A DNA stretch of 64,000 nucleotides from Massilibacillus massiliensis (GCF_900086705.1 NZ_LT575483.1:1569534-1633533); one strand, 5' to 3'; counted from the first letter of the stretch, positions 44,005-51,854 are shown. Notes: a model not told the origin generated them from the sequence alone. Made by a program: numbers and translations.

Positions 44005-45138
44005 ATGAAGATAGACACACTTTGTATCCATGCAAATAAAATAGAACACAATCCAACTGGTGCTGTCAGCGTACCAATTTATCAATCTGCAACCTTTGCC
44101 CATCCCGGCGTAGGACAAAGTACAGGATATGATTATGCTCGTTTGCAAAATCCAACACGCGAGCATCTTGAAAAAGTCGTAGCCAAATTGGAAAATGGTT
44201 CTGATGCACTTGCATTTTCAAGCGGTATGGCAGCAGTTACCTGCTTAATGGAGATTTTCTCTCCCGGTGATCACATCATCAGCTCTGATGACCTATATGG
44301 TGGTGCGCATCGTTTGTTTGATCATATATCAACCAAAAATGGTTTATCCTTCGATGCAGTCGACACTTCCGATATTCATTTAATCGAAAAGCATATCAAG
44401 CCAAATACCAAAGCAATTTATATCGAAACGCCGACAAACCCAATGATGCATGTAACGGATATTGAAGCAGTAACCAAGCTCGCGAAAAAGCATCACTTAC
44501 TTGTTATCGTTGATAATACATTCCTTACCCCGTATTTCCAAAAACCACTGGATTTAGGAGCCGACATCGTCATTCATAGCGGCACAAAATATCTTGGTGG
44601 ACACAATGATACTTTATCTGGTTTTCTTGTGGCAAAATCTGCCGAAGTATCAGAAAAACTTCGCTTCATTTATAAAACAACCGGTGCTTGTCTCGGTCCG
44701 CTTGACTGTTGGCTGCTCATACGGGGCATTAAAACATTGGCCATCCGCATGGATAAACAAGCCAGCAATGCAATCAAAGTTGCGTACTGGCTAAAAACAC
44801 AGCCAAAAATTAAAAAGGTCTACTACGTTGGTTTACCAGAACATCCCGACTATGAAGTTTCAGCTAAACAAGCAACCGGATTTGGTGCAATGATTTCTTT
44901 TGACGTAGACAGTGAAGAAACCGCACGTAATTTACTTGAAAAAGTAAATCTTATTCAATATGCAGAAAGTCTTGGCGGCGTTGAGAGCTTAATGACCTAT
45001 CCAATGCTGCAGACCCATGCTGATATACCAAAAGAAGACCGTGAAGCAAAAGGTATTAATGAAACTTTACTGCGCTTATCTGTCGGCATTGAAAATGTAG
45101 ATGACATTATCGAAGATTTAGCGCAAGCTTTAGCATAG
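44005..45138 (+). CDS. Cystathionine gamma-lyase/synthase family PLP enzyme
   Basis: A protein of 377 aa, Cys/Met metabolism PLP family. YDYARLQNPTREHLEKVVAK, SSGMAAVTCLMEIFSPGDHI, IETPTNPMMHVTDIEAV, VIVDNTFLTPYFQKPLDLGA and the PLP Lys in DIVIHSGTKYLGGHNDTLSG. It may act as MccB/MetC-type lyase (cystathionine or homocysteine to cysteine/H2S) or as MetB synthase; motifs alone do not settle which. It follows cymR by 71 nt and precedes patB by 10 nt, so it is likely in the CymR regulon. Confidence 0.9.
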   Translation: MKIDTLCIHANKIEHNPTGAVSVPIYQSATFAHPGVGQSTGYDYARLQNPTREHLEKVVAKLENGSDALAFSSGMAAVTCLMEIFSPGDHIISSDDLYGGAHRLFDHISTKNGLSFDAVDTSDIHLIEKHIKPNTKAIYIETPTNPMMHVTDIEAVTKLAKKHHLLVIVDNTFLTPYFQKPLDLGADIVIHSGTKYLGGHNDTLSGFLVAKSAEVSEKLRFIYKTTGACLGPLDCWLLIRGIKTLAIRMDKQASNAIKVAYWLKTQPKIKKVYYVGLPEHPDYEVSAKQATGFGAMISFDVDSEETARNLLEKVNLIQYAESLGGVESLMTYPMLQTHADIPKEDREAKGINETLLRLSVGIENVDDIIEDLAQALA

Positions 45139-45148
45139 GAGACGAGCA

Positions 45149-46324
45149 ATGAAATATAATTTTGATGAAATGATCGATAGAAAAAACACCAACTCTCTAA
45201 AATATGATTTTGCAGTCGAGCGAAATAAACCTGCCGATGTACTTCCCCTTTGGGTTGCGGATATGGATCTAAAAACCCCGCTTGAAGTGCGCGAAGCACT
45301 AAAAAAATCTGCCGAACACGGAATTTTTGGTTATTCCGATGTGAAACTCGAATATTTCCACACACTGCATACATGGTTTAAGACGAACTTCGCTTGGGAT
45401 ACCAAGCCGGAATGGCTTGTAAAAACCCCCGGTGTAGTATTTGCAATCTGCACAGCAATTCGTGCCCTCACGGAAAAAGGTGACGCCGTACTGATTCAAC
45501 GCCCCGTCTACTATCCTTTTTCTTTTTCCATCAAAGACAATGAACGCAAACTAGTAAATAATCCGCTTGTTTATAAGAACGGTCAATACGAGATTGACTT
45601 TGCGGACTTCGAACAAAAAATCATCGATAATCAAGTGAAGTTGTTTATCCTCTGCAGTCCGCATAATCCTGTTGGCAGAGTATGGACAAAAGAAGAACTC
45701 CTTAAAGTTGGCGATATTTGCTTAAAACACAATGTCATCGTTGTTGCAGATGAAATTCACGAAGAATTTATTTATGAAGGATTTCAACATCATGTGTTTG
45801 CAAATTTGAAACCCGAATTTAACGATATTACCATTACTTGCACAGCACCAAGTAAAACTTTTAATCTTGCTGGTTTACAAGTTTCTAACATTTTTATCGC
45901 CAATGCAAGCATTCGTCACCAGTTCAAAAAAGCCATGGATAGAACCGGTTATTGTGAATCCAATGCGATGGGACTTGTAGCTTGTCAGGCTGCTTATACT
46001 TATGGACGAGATTGGCTAGATCAATTAAAAACCTATTTAGCTGAAAATCTAGCTTTTACAAGAACTTTTTTAGCTGAAAAAATTCCACAAATAAAACTCG
46101 TTGAACCGCAGGGAACTTACCTCATCTGGCTGGATTGTTCTGGGCTTCATTTAACTGATAAAGCTCTCGAGGATCTTATCATCAACAAAGCCAAACTTTG
46201 GCTTGATGCCGGTACGATGTTCGGCCCTGAAGGCTCCGGTTTTGAACGCATCAATATTACCTGTCCAAGAGCAACACTCGAAAGAGCTTTACACCAATTA
46301 GAAAAAGCAGTCAACGAATTATAA
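45149..46324 (+). CDS. patB: Cystathionine beta-lyase-type aminotransferase (PatB/MalY)
   Basis: A protein of 391 aa, class I/II aminotransferase fold of the MalY/PatB group. VLPLWVADMDLKTPLEVREA (group-specific WVADMDF-like), KTPGVVFAICTAIRALTEKG, ILCSPHNPVGRVWTKEELLK, VVADEIHEEFIYEGFQH and the PLP Lys in TCTAPSKTFNLAGLQVSNIF. It cleaves C-S bonds of cystathionine or cysteine conjugates. Last gene of the cymR operon. Confidence 0.92.
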   Translation: MKYNFDEMIDRKNTNSLKYDFAVERNKPADVLPLWVADMDLKTPLEVREALKKSAEHGIFGYSDVKLEYFHTLHTWFKTNFAWDTKPEWLVKTPGVVFAICTAIRALTEKGDAVLIQRPVYYPFSFSIKDNERKLVNNPLVYKNGQYEIDFADFEQKIIDNQVKLFILCSPHNPVGRVWTKEELLKVGDICLKHNVIVVADEIHEEFIYEGFQHHVFANLKPEFNDITITCTAPSKTFNLAGLQVSNIFIANASIRHQFKKAMDRTGYCESNAMGLVACQAAYTYGRDWLDQLKTYLAENLAFTRTFLAEKIPQIKLVEPQGTYLIWLDCSGLHLTDKALEDLIINKAKLWLDAGTMFGPEGSGFERINITCPRATLERALHQLEKAVNEL

Positions 46325-46395
46325 GCGCATCATAGTAGCCCGAGCAAATTTTCCAATTATTAGGTCTGTAAAATTTGCATATTGTAATGATTTTA

Positions 46396-46424
46396 TTTAC
46401 TTTACGTATAAAATCTACTATAAT
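46396..46424 (+). promoter_or_regulatory. Promoter reading across the small-peptide locus (antisense)
   Basis: TTTACT (46396-46401), 17-nt spacer, TATAAT (46419-46424). It has no open frame of its own downstream, so it probably makes a short RNA antisense to the peptide mRNA, ending at the terminator 46603-46628. Confidence 0.7.
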
Positions 46425-46446
46425 GAACATATACTAAATAAACCAA

Positions 46447-46472
46447 AAACGCCCTGTGCTTGCAGGACGTTT
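46447..46472 (-). terminator. Terminator of the small-peptide mRNA
   Basis: On the minus strand AAACGTCCTG/CAGGGCGTTT with loop CAAGCA, then TTTGG. The single mismatch is a G.U pair only on the minus strand, so the hairpin is adapted to that direction. Confidence 0.75.
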
Positions 46473-46490
46473 CGGTTGAGTAAGTGGGGT

Positions 46491-46577
46491 TTACCTGCAG
46501 AATTCAAATAGCGCGGCTAACGCTAAAATGAACTTGCTGGAAATTGCTAGCTTGAGTTTACCAAATTCCAGTTGCAA
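46491..46577 (-). CDS. 28-residue hydrophobic peptide, candidate type I toxin
   Basis: TTG start 8 nt after GGAGG within AAGGAGGTGATT, a full-length match to the 16S anti-SD. The peptide is QLEFGKLKLAISSKFILALAALFEFCR after the initiator, cut here into two parts: amphipathic QLEFGKLKLAISSKF, then hydrophobic ILALAALFEFCR. Stop TAA at 46491-46493. It has its own promoter (TTGTAA-18-TATAAT, 46663-46634) and terminator (46472-46447). A second promoter reads the opposite strand across the whole unit. Family not recognised. A structural or regulatory leader is the alternative. Confidence 0.55.
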   Translation of the reverse strand: MQLEFGKLKLAISSKFILALAALFEFCR

Positions 46578-46602
46578 GGAAATCACCTCCTTATTCAGTT
46601 TT

Positions 46603-46628
46603 AAGGACGTAGCGTCAACTACGTCCTT
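46603..46628 (+). terminator. Terminator of the antisense transcript (and of the cymR operon)
   Basis: A perfect 10-bp stem AAGGACGTAG/CTACGTCCTT followed by ATTTTATTATAG. On the other strand it forms a hairpin in the 5' leader of the peptide mRNA, which may sequester or expose its ribosome site. Confidence 0.8.
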
Positions 46629-46633
46629 ATTTT

Positions 46634-46663
46634 ATTATAGATGATTTCAGCCAAATTTTACAA
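46634..46663 (-). promoter_or_regulatory. Promoter of the small-peptide mRNA
   Basis: Minus strand TTGTAA (46663-46658), 18-nt spacer, TATAAT (46639-46634). Predicted start near 46627, about 35 nt before the ribosome site. Confidence 0.65.
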
Positions 46664-46684
46664 GTCAACTTATCTTACGATACA

Positions 46685-46721
46685 AAAACAGCTTTCCTCC
46701 ATACTGGAAGAAAGCTGTTTT
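46685..46721 (-). terminator. Terminator after the 138-aa membrane protein gene
   Basis: The stem AAAACAGCTTT/AAAGCTGTTTT has a further paired region in the loop and a T run on the minus strand. Confidence 0.8.
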
Positions 46722-46795
46722 CATTTTCACTCGTGGGATTCAAACGCACAACGTTATTTTGTTTATATCCTTACTTTAATCTACTGATATCATTC

Positions 46796-47212
46796 TTACT
46801 TTTTCATGTACCGCCATTCCTTACGAGCTTCATCATAGCTCCATTCACCGCTTGCAACGCGTTCTTTAACTTCTGCCTTCTTTACAGGCTCTTGCTTAGG
46901 AACTGCTTGCTCCACTTGCTTTACCACTGGCTTCGCTGCCTCTTTTACAACTGCAGTTCGTTCAGGGGGTTTTTGCTGAAAAAGTTTTGCATCCATTTGC
47001 AGCTTTATATGCTGCTGCGTGCTTTGAGAAACTGGTTCGTAAGTTGTTTCACCTAAAACTACATGTAATAAAATAATTGCAGAACACACAATACTCAAGC
47101 ACGCAACCACCAGATAAACGCGCCATTCTTCCTCAACTTTCAAGCCTCGCACATTAGCAATAACCTCACGAACAAACGCAACGGGATTGCGATAACCGAT
47201 CATTTTTATCAC
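46796..47212 (-). CDS. Small single-pass membrane protein of unknown function
   Basis: A protein of 138 aa. A basic N-terminal segment (about 1-30), one membrane helix (YLVVACLSIVCSAIILLHVV, about 33-52), then an extracytoplasmic tail rich in Lys, Glu, Pro and Val (KEAAKPVVKQVEQAVPKQEP) that looks disordered, ending SYDEARKEWRYMKK. No family recognised. It follows spoIID in the slot where Bacillus carries spoIIQ, but has no LytM peptidase domain. Its link to spore formation is only positional. Confidence 0.7.
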   Translation of the reverse strand: MIKMIGYRNPVAFVREVIANVRGLKVEEEWRVYLVVACLSIVCSAIILLHVVLGETTYEPVSQSTQQHIKLQMDAKLFQQKPPERTAVVKEAAKPVVKQVEQAVPKQEPVKKAEVKERVASGEWSYDEARKEWRYMKK

Positions 47213-47357
47213 CTCATTATCAGCATGCCCGTTTTCAGTAAAAATTATCCAAAAACAAGTAAATAATTGCTACAAGAACAATATATGTAGTGACTCTGAC
47301 AAAGATACACCAAATGAAAAATTTTACAATCTCTTAGATGCAGCATCCAGCCTTTCT

Positions 47358-48350
47358 TTATTCGCCATAAATATTCTTAAAACTCACACTCGTATAAAAA
47401 TGCAGCAAAATATCCTTGTAACTTTTTCCAAGTTTAGCCATCCCATTTGCCCCATATTGGCATAAACCTACCCCATGCCCATAGCCTAATGTTTTAAAAA
47501 CCAATTTATCTCCCTGTAAAGCTACCGTAAAATTCTCTGAACGCAAGCCTAATAAATTTCTGACCTCTTGCCCCTTAAAAGTCTTACTGCCAATCCGAAT
47601 CTCTTTTACCCGCCCAGATTCAGTTAAACTCAGCACTTTCGTAATACTTTGATCACCACTCTGCACTGCCGCCACTACACCAGCATCTGCCCCCAAAATG
47701 GTTTCGATCTCGGACAGAGCAATCGACTTGGTATCACTATAACGCGGTGATTTTTCGTCCCATTTACACTCTACACTTTGCAGATAAGGGTAATCATAGC
47801 CCCACACTTCTTTGGCACTGGCAGTACGCCCAGCGCTAGTAGAATGAAACAATGCGTGAATAGGTTTGTCCTCATAAACCAGAATTTGTCCCTGTGTCGC
47901 TTCTACCGCTTTGCTGATTTTTTTCCAATACGCCTCGTATTTTCTGCCCCAACGCTCTTTCAGCGCACTTTGACTCAGCCATGCTTGATTCTTCGTATAA
48001 TCGGTACTTACATCCGCATCTGGATGATCACTGACGCCGCCACCACCAAATTTACGCATATTCTTAACTGCATAAGTCCTAGCAGCAACAGCTTGTGCCT
48101 CCAATGCAGCTTCCTCGAATTCAGCAGGCATCTCAGCCCCCAGTACACCTTTCACATACTCCTCGAGCGACATCGTTTCCACTGTATCTTTTTCATGTAA
48201 ATAAACATGAATCATCATACTTTCTAATTTTCCACTCCCTTGCCCCTCGGTATCGCTTTTTTGAACCCCCATAATAAGCATCATTACACTTGGTATTCCG
48301 ATCACCAATAAAGCTACTAGTCCCATTGCCATGCCCAGTAGCTTTTTCAC
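47358..48350 (-). CDS. spoIID: Stage II sporulation protein D (peptidoglycan lytic transglycosylase)
   Basis: A protein of 330 aa. N-terminal membrane anchor (about 5-28). SpoIID domain with SLEEYVKGVLGAEMPAEFEE (catalytic Glu), EAQAVAARTYAVKNM, IHALFHSTSAGRTASAKEVW and the closing LGYGHGVGLCQYGANGMAKL. It cuts peptidoglycan during engulfment in spore formers. Related proteins occur in some non-spore-formers. The order atpC-ywmB-murA-...-spoIID copies the Bacillus order with insertions. Confidence 0.92.
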   Translation of the reverse strand: MKKLLGMAMGLVALLVIGIPSVMMLIMGVQKSDTEGQGSGKLESMMIHVYLHEKDTVETMSLEEYVKGVLGAEMPAEFEEAALEAQAVAARTYAVKNMRKFGGGGVSDHPDADVSTDYTKNQAWLSQSALKERWGRKYEAYWKKISKAVEATQGQILVYEDKPIHALFHSTSAGRTASAKEVWGYDYPYLQSVECKWDEKSPRYSDTKSIALSEIETILGADAGVVAAVQSGDQSITKVLSLTESGRVKEIRIGSKTFKGQEVRNLLGLRSENFTVALQGDKLVFKTLGYGHGVGLCQYGANGMAKLGKSYKDILLHFYTSVSFKNIYGE

Positions 48351-48511
48351 AAAACCGCCTCCTCCAATTTTATCTTATGAATTAAGAATATGCGAAAAAT
48401 CATTTTATATGACAGGCTATAAAATAAAAATAATATGAAATTCCTATCGAAATACAATCTTTTCTACTTGCTCTAAACCTAAGTTTTTCAATATAATAAA
48501 GAATATATAAA

Positions 48512-50404
48512 ATGATAAGGAATCAGGCTGATACTATGGGAAAAAGCACAACAAAATTATTTGATTTGGAGACTTATCGTACACTTTTAGAATACAACGG
48601 AGATATCCTATTCGAATGGGATTTAGAAACCGATCGTTTTTTTGTTACGGCGAATTGGTTTGATATTTTTGGCTATATGCCATCAAGCTATAACTTCAGC
48701 CGAGAAATCGAAAACTCCACAAATATACATCCAGATGATCTTCATAAATTTAAAGACTATATTAAAACGATTTACTATAATCAGCATGATTTAGCAAATA
48801 AAAAATTCTTCTCTAAATTAGAATTACGCTTTCGCAATAGTTATGATGCGTATGTCTGGTGTAAAGTTAGTTTAGCAACCGATTTTTCCAGTCGTAATCT
48901 CCCCTATAAAATATCCGGTATAATTACAGATATTGATTTTGATAAAAAACAATGCGAGACTTTATTAAATCAAGCACAAAAAGATCTATTAACCGGTCTT
49001 TATAATAAAGTAACGACGCAGCAATTCATTGAAGAATGTCTTCAACAGCATACGTCTTCTAAACATGCACTTCTCATCATTGACATCGACGGTTTTAAAG
49101 CCATCAATGATACCTTCGGGCATCTATTCGGTGATGCCGTTATCTCCGATTTAGCTACGACGATCAAAAGTAATTTTCTTGATTCCGATATCGTTGGGCG
49201 CATCGGCGGCGATGAATTTATGGTTCTTATGAAAAATTTTGACCAAGCGAAAAGTTTACAGCAAAAATCACAAAATTTAATTGATGCATTACGTCGTTCC
49301 TATATTACAGATCGGAAAGAATATCGGTTATCCGGCAGCATTGGCATTGCCATCTATCCAATACATAGCAAAACATTCAGTGAACTATTCAGTGCCGCCG
49401 ATCAGGCGCTATATTATGCAAAAGGAAACGGAAAAAATAGATATATCATATACGCTAAACAATTGCCCAAAGTCGATTATCAAAATCCTCGTATCAATCA
49501 CGATGCGAATCTATCCCAGGGTAAGAAATCATTTCACGACAATTTACCAGAATATATTTTTAAACTTTTATATAGCTCCGTAGACAGCACGGCTACAGCT
49601 AAAATGCTTTTAGAATTGCTTGGTAAACATTTTAATGTCAGCCGCACTTTCATTTACGAACGTAGTAAAAATGGAAATCACTATACAATAACTTTTCAAT
49701 GGTGCAATCAAAATATTACCCCAATCAAACAGGCGCTAAAAATTTTACCAGCAGATAAAGTAGAAACTTTTTATACCGAACAACAACAGCAAAACTTGCT
49801 CAATTGCAGTGATATTACTTTATTACCTGAAAAACAACGCAAGCACTTTGCTAAAGAAAATATCAAAGCCTGTCTGCACAGCAGAATCATCGAGAACGGC
49901 ATTCCCAAAGGCTGTATTGGCTTCGATGAATGCACTCTAGCACGTAAATGGACAACTGAAGAAATCGATATTCTGACAATTACCGCTGAAATGTTGGCAA
50001 CTTTTCTACTCAAAAAAAATTCGCTAAAAGGCCTAAAGAAAACTAAATCCTACTTATTAGATATCTTACATCATGTAAATGCTTGGCTCTGTGTAGTCGA
50101 TCGCTATACGCATGATATTTTATTCATCAACAGGAAATTAAATGCAGATCTTTGTCAGCACAAGCATGGTAATACATGTCACCAAATTTTTCACAATCGC
50201 GAAACCCCCTGTATAGATTGCCCTATGAAACGACTGTCTTTAACCGATCGACATACAACAAAAGAAGTATATAATCAAACCACTCGCACATGGCAAAAAG
50301 TAACCATCTCTAAAATTAATTGGGATGATTATCCAGATGCATGTCTGATACAGATTGATGATATTTCCGCACAAAAAGAACTTGAATTTTTGCCAATGAA
50401 TTAA
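48512..50404 (+). CDS. PAS-GGDEF-GAF diguanylate cyclase
   Basis: A protein of 630 aa, no membrane segment. PAS domain with PAC (about 20-150: FEWDLETDRFFVTANWFDIF). GGDEF domain (about 165-320: DLLTGLYNKVTTQQFIEECL; active site RIGGDEFMVLM at about 230-235). GAF-like domain (about 345-515). C-terminal PAS-like domain with clustered Cys (NTCHQIFHNRETPCIDCP, about 545-570). The position of the RxxD inhibitory site holds LDSD, so product inhibition is not expected. It should make c-di-GMP, the ligand of the riboswitch at 32383. Monocistronic, followed by repeat copy F on the other strand. Confidence 0.92.
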   Translation: MIRNQADTMGKSTTKLFDLETYRTLLEYNGDILFEWDLETDRFFVTANWFDIFGYMPSSYNFSREIENSTNIHPDDLHKFKDYIKTIYYNQHDLANKKFFSKLELRFRNSYDAYVWCKVSLATDFSSRNLPYKISGIITDIDFDKKQCETLLNQAQKDLLTGLYNKVTTQQFIEECLQQHTSSKHALLIIDIDGFKAINDTFGHLFGDAVISDLATTIKSNFLDSDIVGRIGGDEFMVLMKNFDQAKSLQQKSQNLIDALRRSYITDRKEYRLSGSIGIAIYPIHSKTFSELFSAADQALYYAKGNGKNRYIIYAKQLPKVDYQNPRINHDANLSQGKKSFHDNLPEYIFKLLYSSVDSTATAKMLLELLGKHFNVSRTFIYERSKNGNHYTITFQWCNQNITPIKQALKILPADKVETFYTEQQQQNLLNCSDITLLPEKQRKHFAKENIKACLHSRIIENGIPKGCIGFDECTLARKWTTEEIDILTITAEMLATFLLKKNSLKGLKKTKSYLLDILHHVNAWLCVVDRYTHDILFINRKLNADLCQHKHGNTCHQIFHNRETPCIDCPMKRLSLTDRHTTKEVYNQTTRTWQKVTISKINWDDYPDACLIQIDDISAQKELEFLPMN

Positions 50405-50469
50405 AGAGCAGGGCTGTTGCATTAAATAGTATTTATACACCCTTTAGTCACTCTATAAATACATAGGTA

Positions 50470-50908
50470 TCCTTTTGGCATTGCCCAAAAGAACGAAAAG
50501 GCTAGGCCTCACACCTCCAAAATACTTGAAACAATACCGACTTACTAAAATCCTTAACTCGCTTCGCTCAGACAAACGGATTTTTTAACGTAAGTCGGTA
50601 TTGTTTCATCCTTCGGAACGTATTTTTCCGGAAAAGGCCCCGGGAATGAAAAAACTGCCGCATTAAAATGCGGCAGTCAGCCCGTAAGCAAAGCGGCTCG
50701 TATTCACATAAGTGAATACGAGCTGCTAAACCGTCCGTCCCACGACTTATAAACTAGTACGAAGATAGGTAGCCGGTTGGCGAGAAGTATTCAGATGCTA
50801 GGCGCAGCAAGGGGTTGTGAAGGAGTCGTACTCGCGTACGTCGACGAGCAGCCCCTTGCTGCAACGACGCAGATGAGTGCTTATCGCCAACCCGCGGCCT
50901 ATCTGTCC
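50470..50908 (-). repeat. 3'-end composite repeat, copy F (full length)
   Basis: Minus strand: 156-bp palindrome (50908-50753), 13 nt after the antiterminator stop. Then AGCAGCTCGTATTC/GAATACGAGCCGCT, CTGCCGCAT/ATGCGGCAG with T6, and GGCCTTTTCCGGAAAAATAC. The long hairpin has stem ATACCGACTTAC/GTAAGTCGGTAT and apical GAGCGAAGCGAG; then TTCTTTTGG/CCAAAAGGA. Confidence 0.86.
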
Positions 50909-50921
50909 CTATGTTCCGAGC

Positions 50922-51752
50922 TCATCTGATTACCTTTTCGATATGAATAATCAAATACATCTGTTCTTCTTTGGTTAATTCGTATTCATATTCTTCTGAA
51001 ATCATTGCCTTAATTTTCTTTACACACTCATATGTATCAACATATTTTTCGCTCATCGTATCAAACATTTCATCATCTTTATCCGGATAAATTTTACCGC
51101 TGAATAGACGTTGTGCTAAAAATTTTAAATGTGTAATAAAACGGCTGTAATTGATAGATTCATCATCATATTCAATTTTGAAATGATTTTTTACTGTAGC
51201 CAAAATCCCCTGAATCACTTTCGTGACATCGACGATGTTATCTAAATCCCCATTTAACTCTGCATTTACAAAGTGAAGTGCAATAAAAGCTGCTTCATCT
51301 TCCTTTAATTCAATATTACATTGTCTTTCGATGATCGCTAACGCCTTTTTCCCAATCATAAATTCTTCTTTATAAATATGCCGGATTTCCCAACGCATCG
51401 CATTTTTCAATTGAAAACCATAGCTTTCTCGACCAATGACACGATAAATGTGCTCCGTTAACGTTACGTAAATACGATCATCTAATTTTTTTGCATAGGT
51501 TTCTTTTGCATAGTCAATGATTTTTGCACTTAAAAGAATATACTCTAAAGCAATTTCTTTCGCAACTTGTTTAAAACGTGCAACTGCATCCGTATTGGAA
51601 AAAGTAAAAATTTTCTGTACTTTATTTGCATCAGGCAGCGAATCCCCGTTTTTCAAACGAAAAGCAATTCCTCTCCCTACAACAACATACTCTTGCAACT
51701 TTTCATTTAAACAAACAACGGCATTATTATTTAAAACTTCCTCAATCTTCAT
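50922..51752 (-). CDS. licT: BglG/LicT-family transcriptional antiterminator
   Basis: A protein of 276 aa. N-terminal RNA-binding CAT domain (KIEEVLNNNAVVCLNEKLQE, VVGRGIAFRLKNGD) then PRD1 (about 65-165) and PRD2 (about 170-276) with the phosphorylatable His positions in TLTEHIYRVI and IALHFVNAEL. It binds an RNA hairpin to prevent termination when its PTS is active. No PTS or glycosidase gene follows it here. Its own leader contains a RAT-like hairpin and a terminator, so it probably regulates itself and acts elsewhere. Confidence 0.9.
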   Translation of the reverse strand: MKIEEVLNNNAVVCLNEKLQEYVVVGRGIAFRLKNGDSLPDANKVQKIFTFSNTDAVARFKQVAKEIALEYILLSAKIIDYAKETYAKKLDDRIYVTLTEHIYRVIGRESYGFQLKNAMRWEIRHIYKEEFMIGKKALAIIERQCNIELKEDEAAFIALHFVNAELNGDLDNIVDVTKVIQGILATVKNHFKIEYDDESINYSRFITHLKFLAQRLFSGKIYPDKDDEMFDTMSEKYVDTYECVKKIKAMISEEYEYELTKEEQMYLIIHIEKVIR

Positions 51753-51789
51753 CTAAACACCTCTTCAACAATATAATCTAAATCTACGG

Positions 51790-51854
51790 CACAAATAAAA
51801 ATAAGCACCATAACTTTTTTCGTTATGGTGTTGCCAGCATTACAAGCAACACCA
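51790..51854 (-). promoter_or_regulatory. RAT antiterminator plus overlapping terminator in the licT leader
   Basis: Minus strand: hairpin GGTGTTGC...GCAACACC (51854-51828) with GTTGCT and GCTGGCAACACC, close to the ribonucleic antiterminator consensus. It overlaps the stem CACCATAAC/GTTATGGTG (51831-51807), which is followed by CTTATTTTTATTT. The two helices share bases and are mutually exclusive. Confidence 0.8.

Noticed and set aside
46728-46760. tRNA 3'-end-like string (reverse complement has GTTTGAATCCCAC)
   Set aside because: No acceptor, D or anticodon arms fit around it, and the T-stem is not paired. It is too weak to call a tRNA or attachment site.
9868-50908. CRISPR array, prophage or integrative element as the source of the repeats
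   Set aside because: Copies are 1-14 kb apart, contain no unique spacers of constant length, and no integrase, phage or transfer genes are present.
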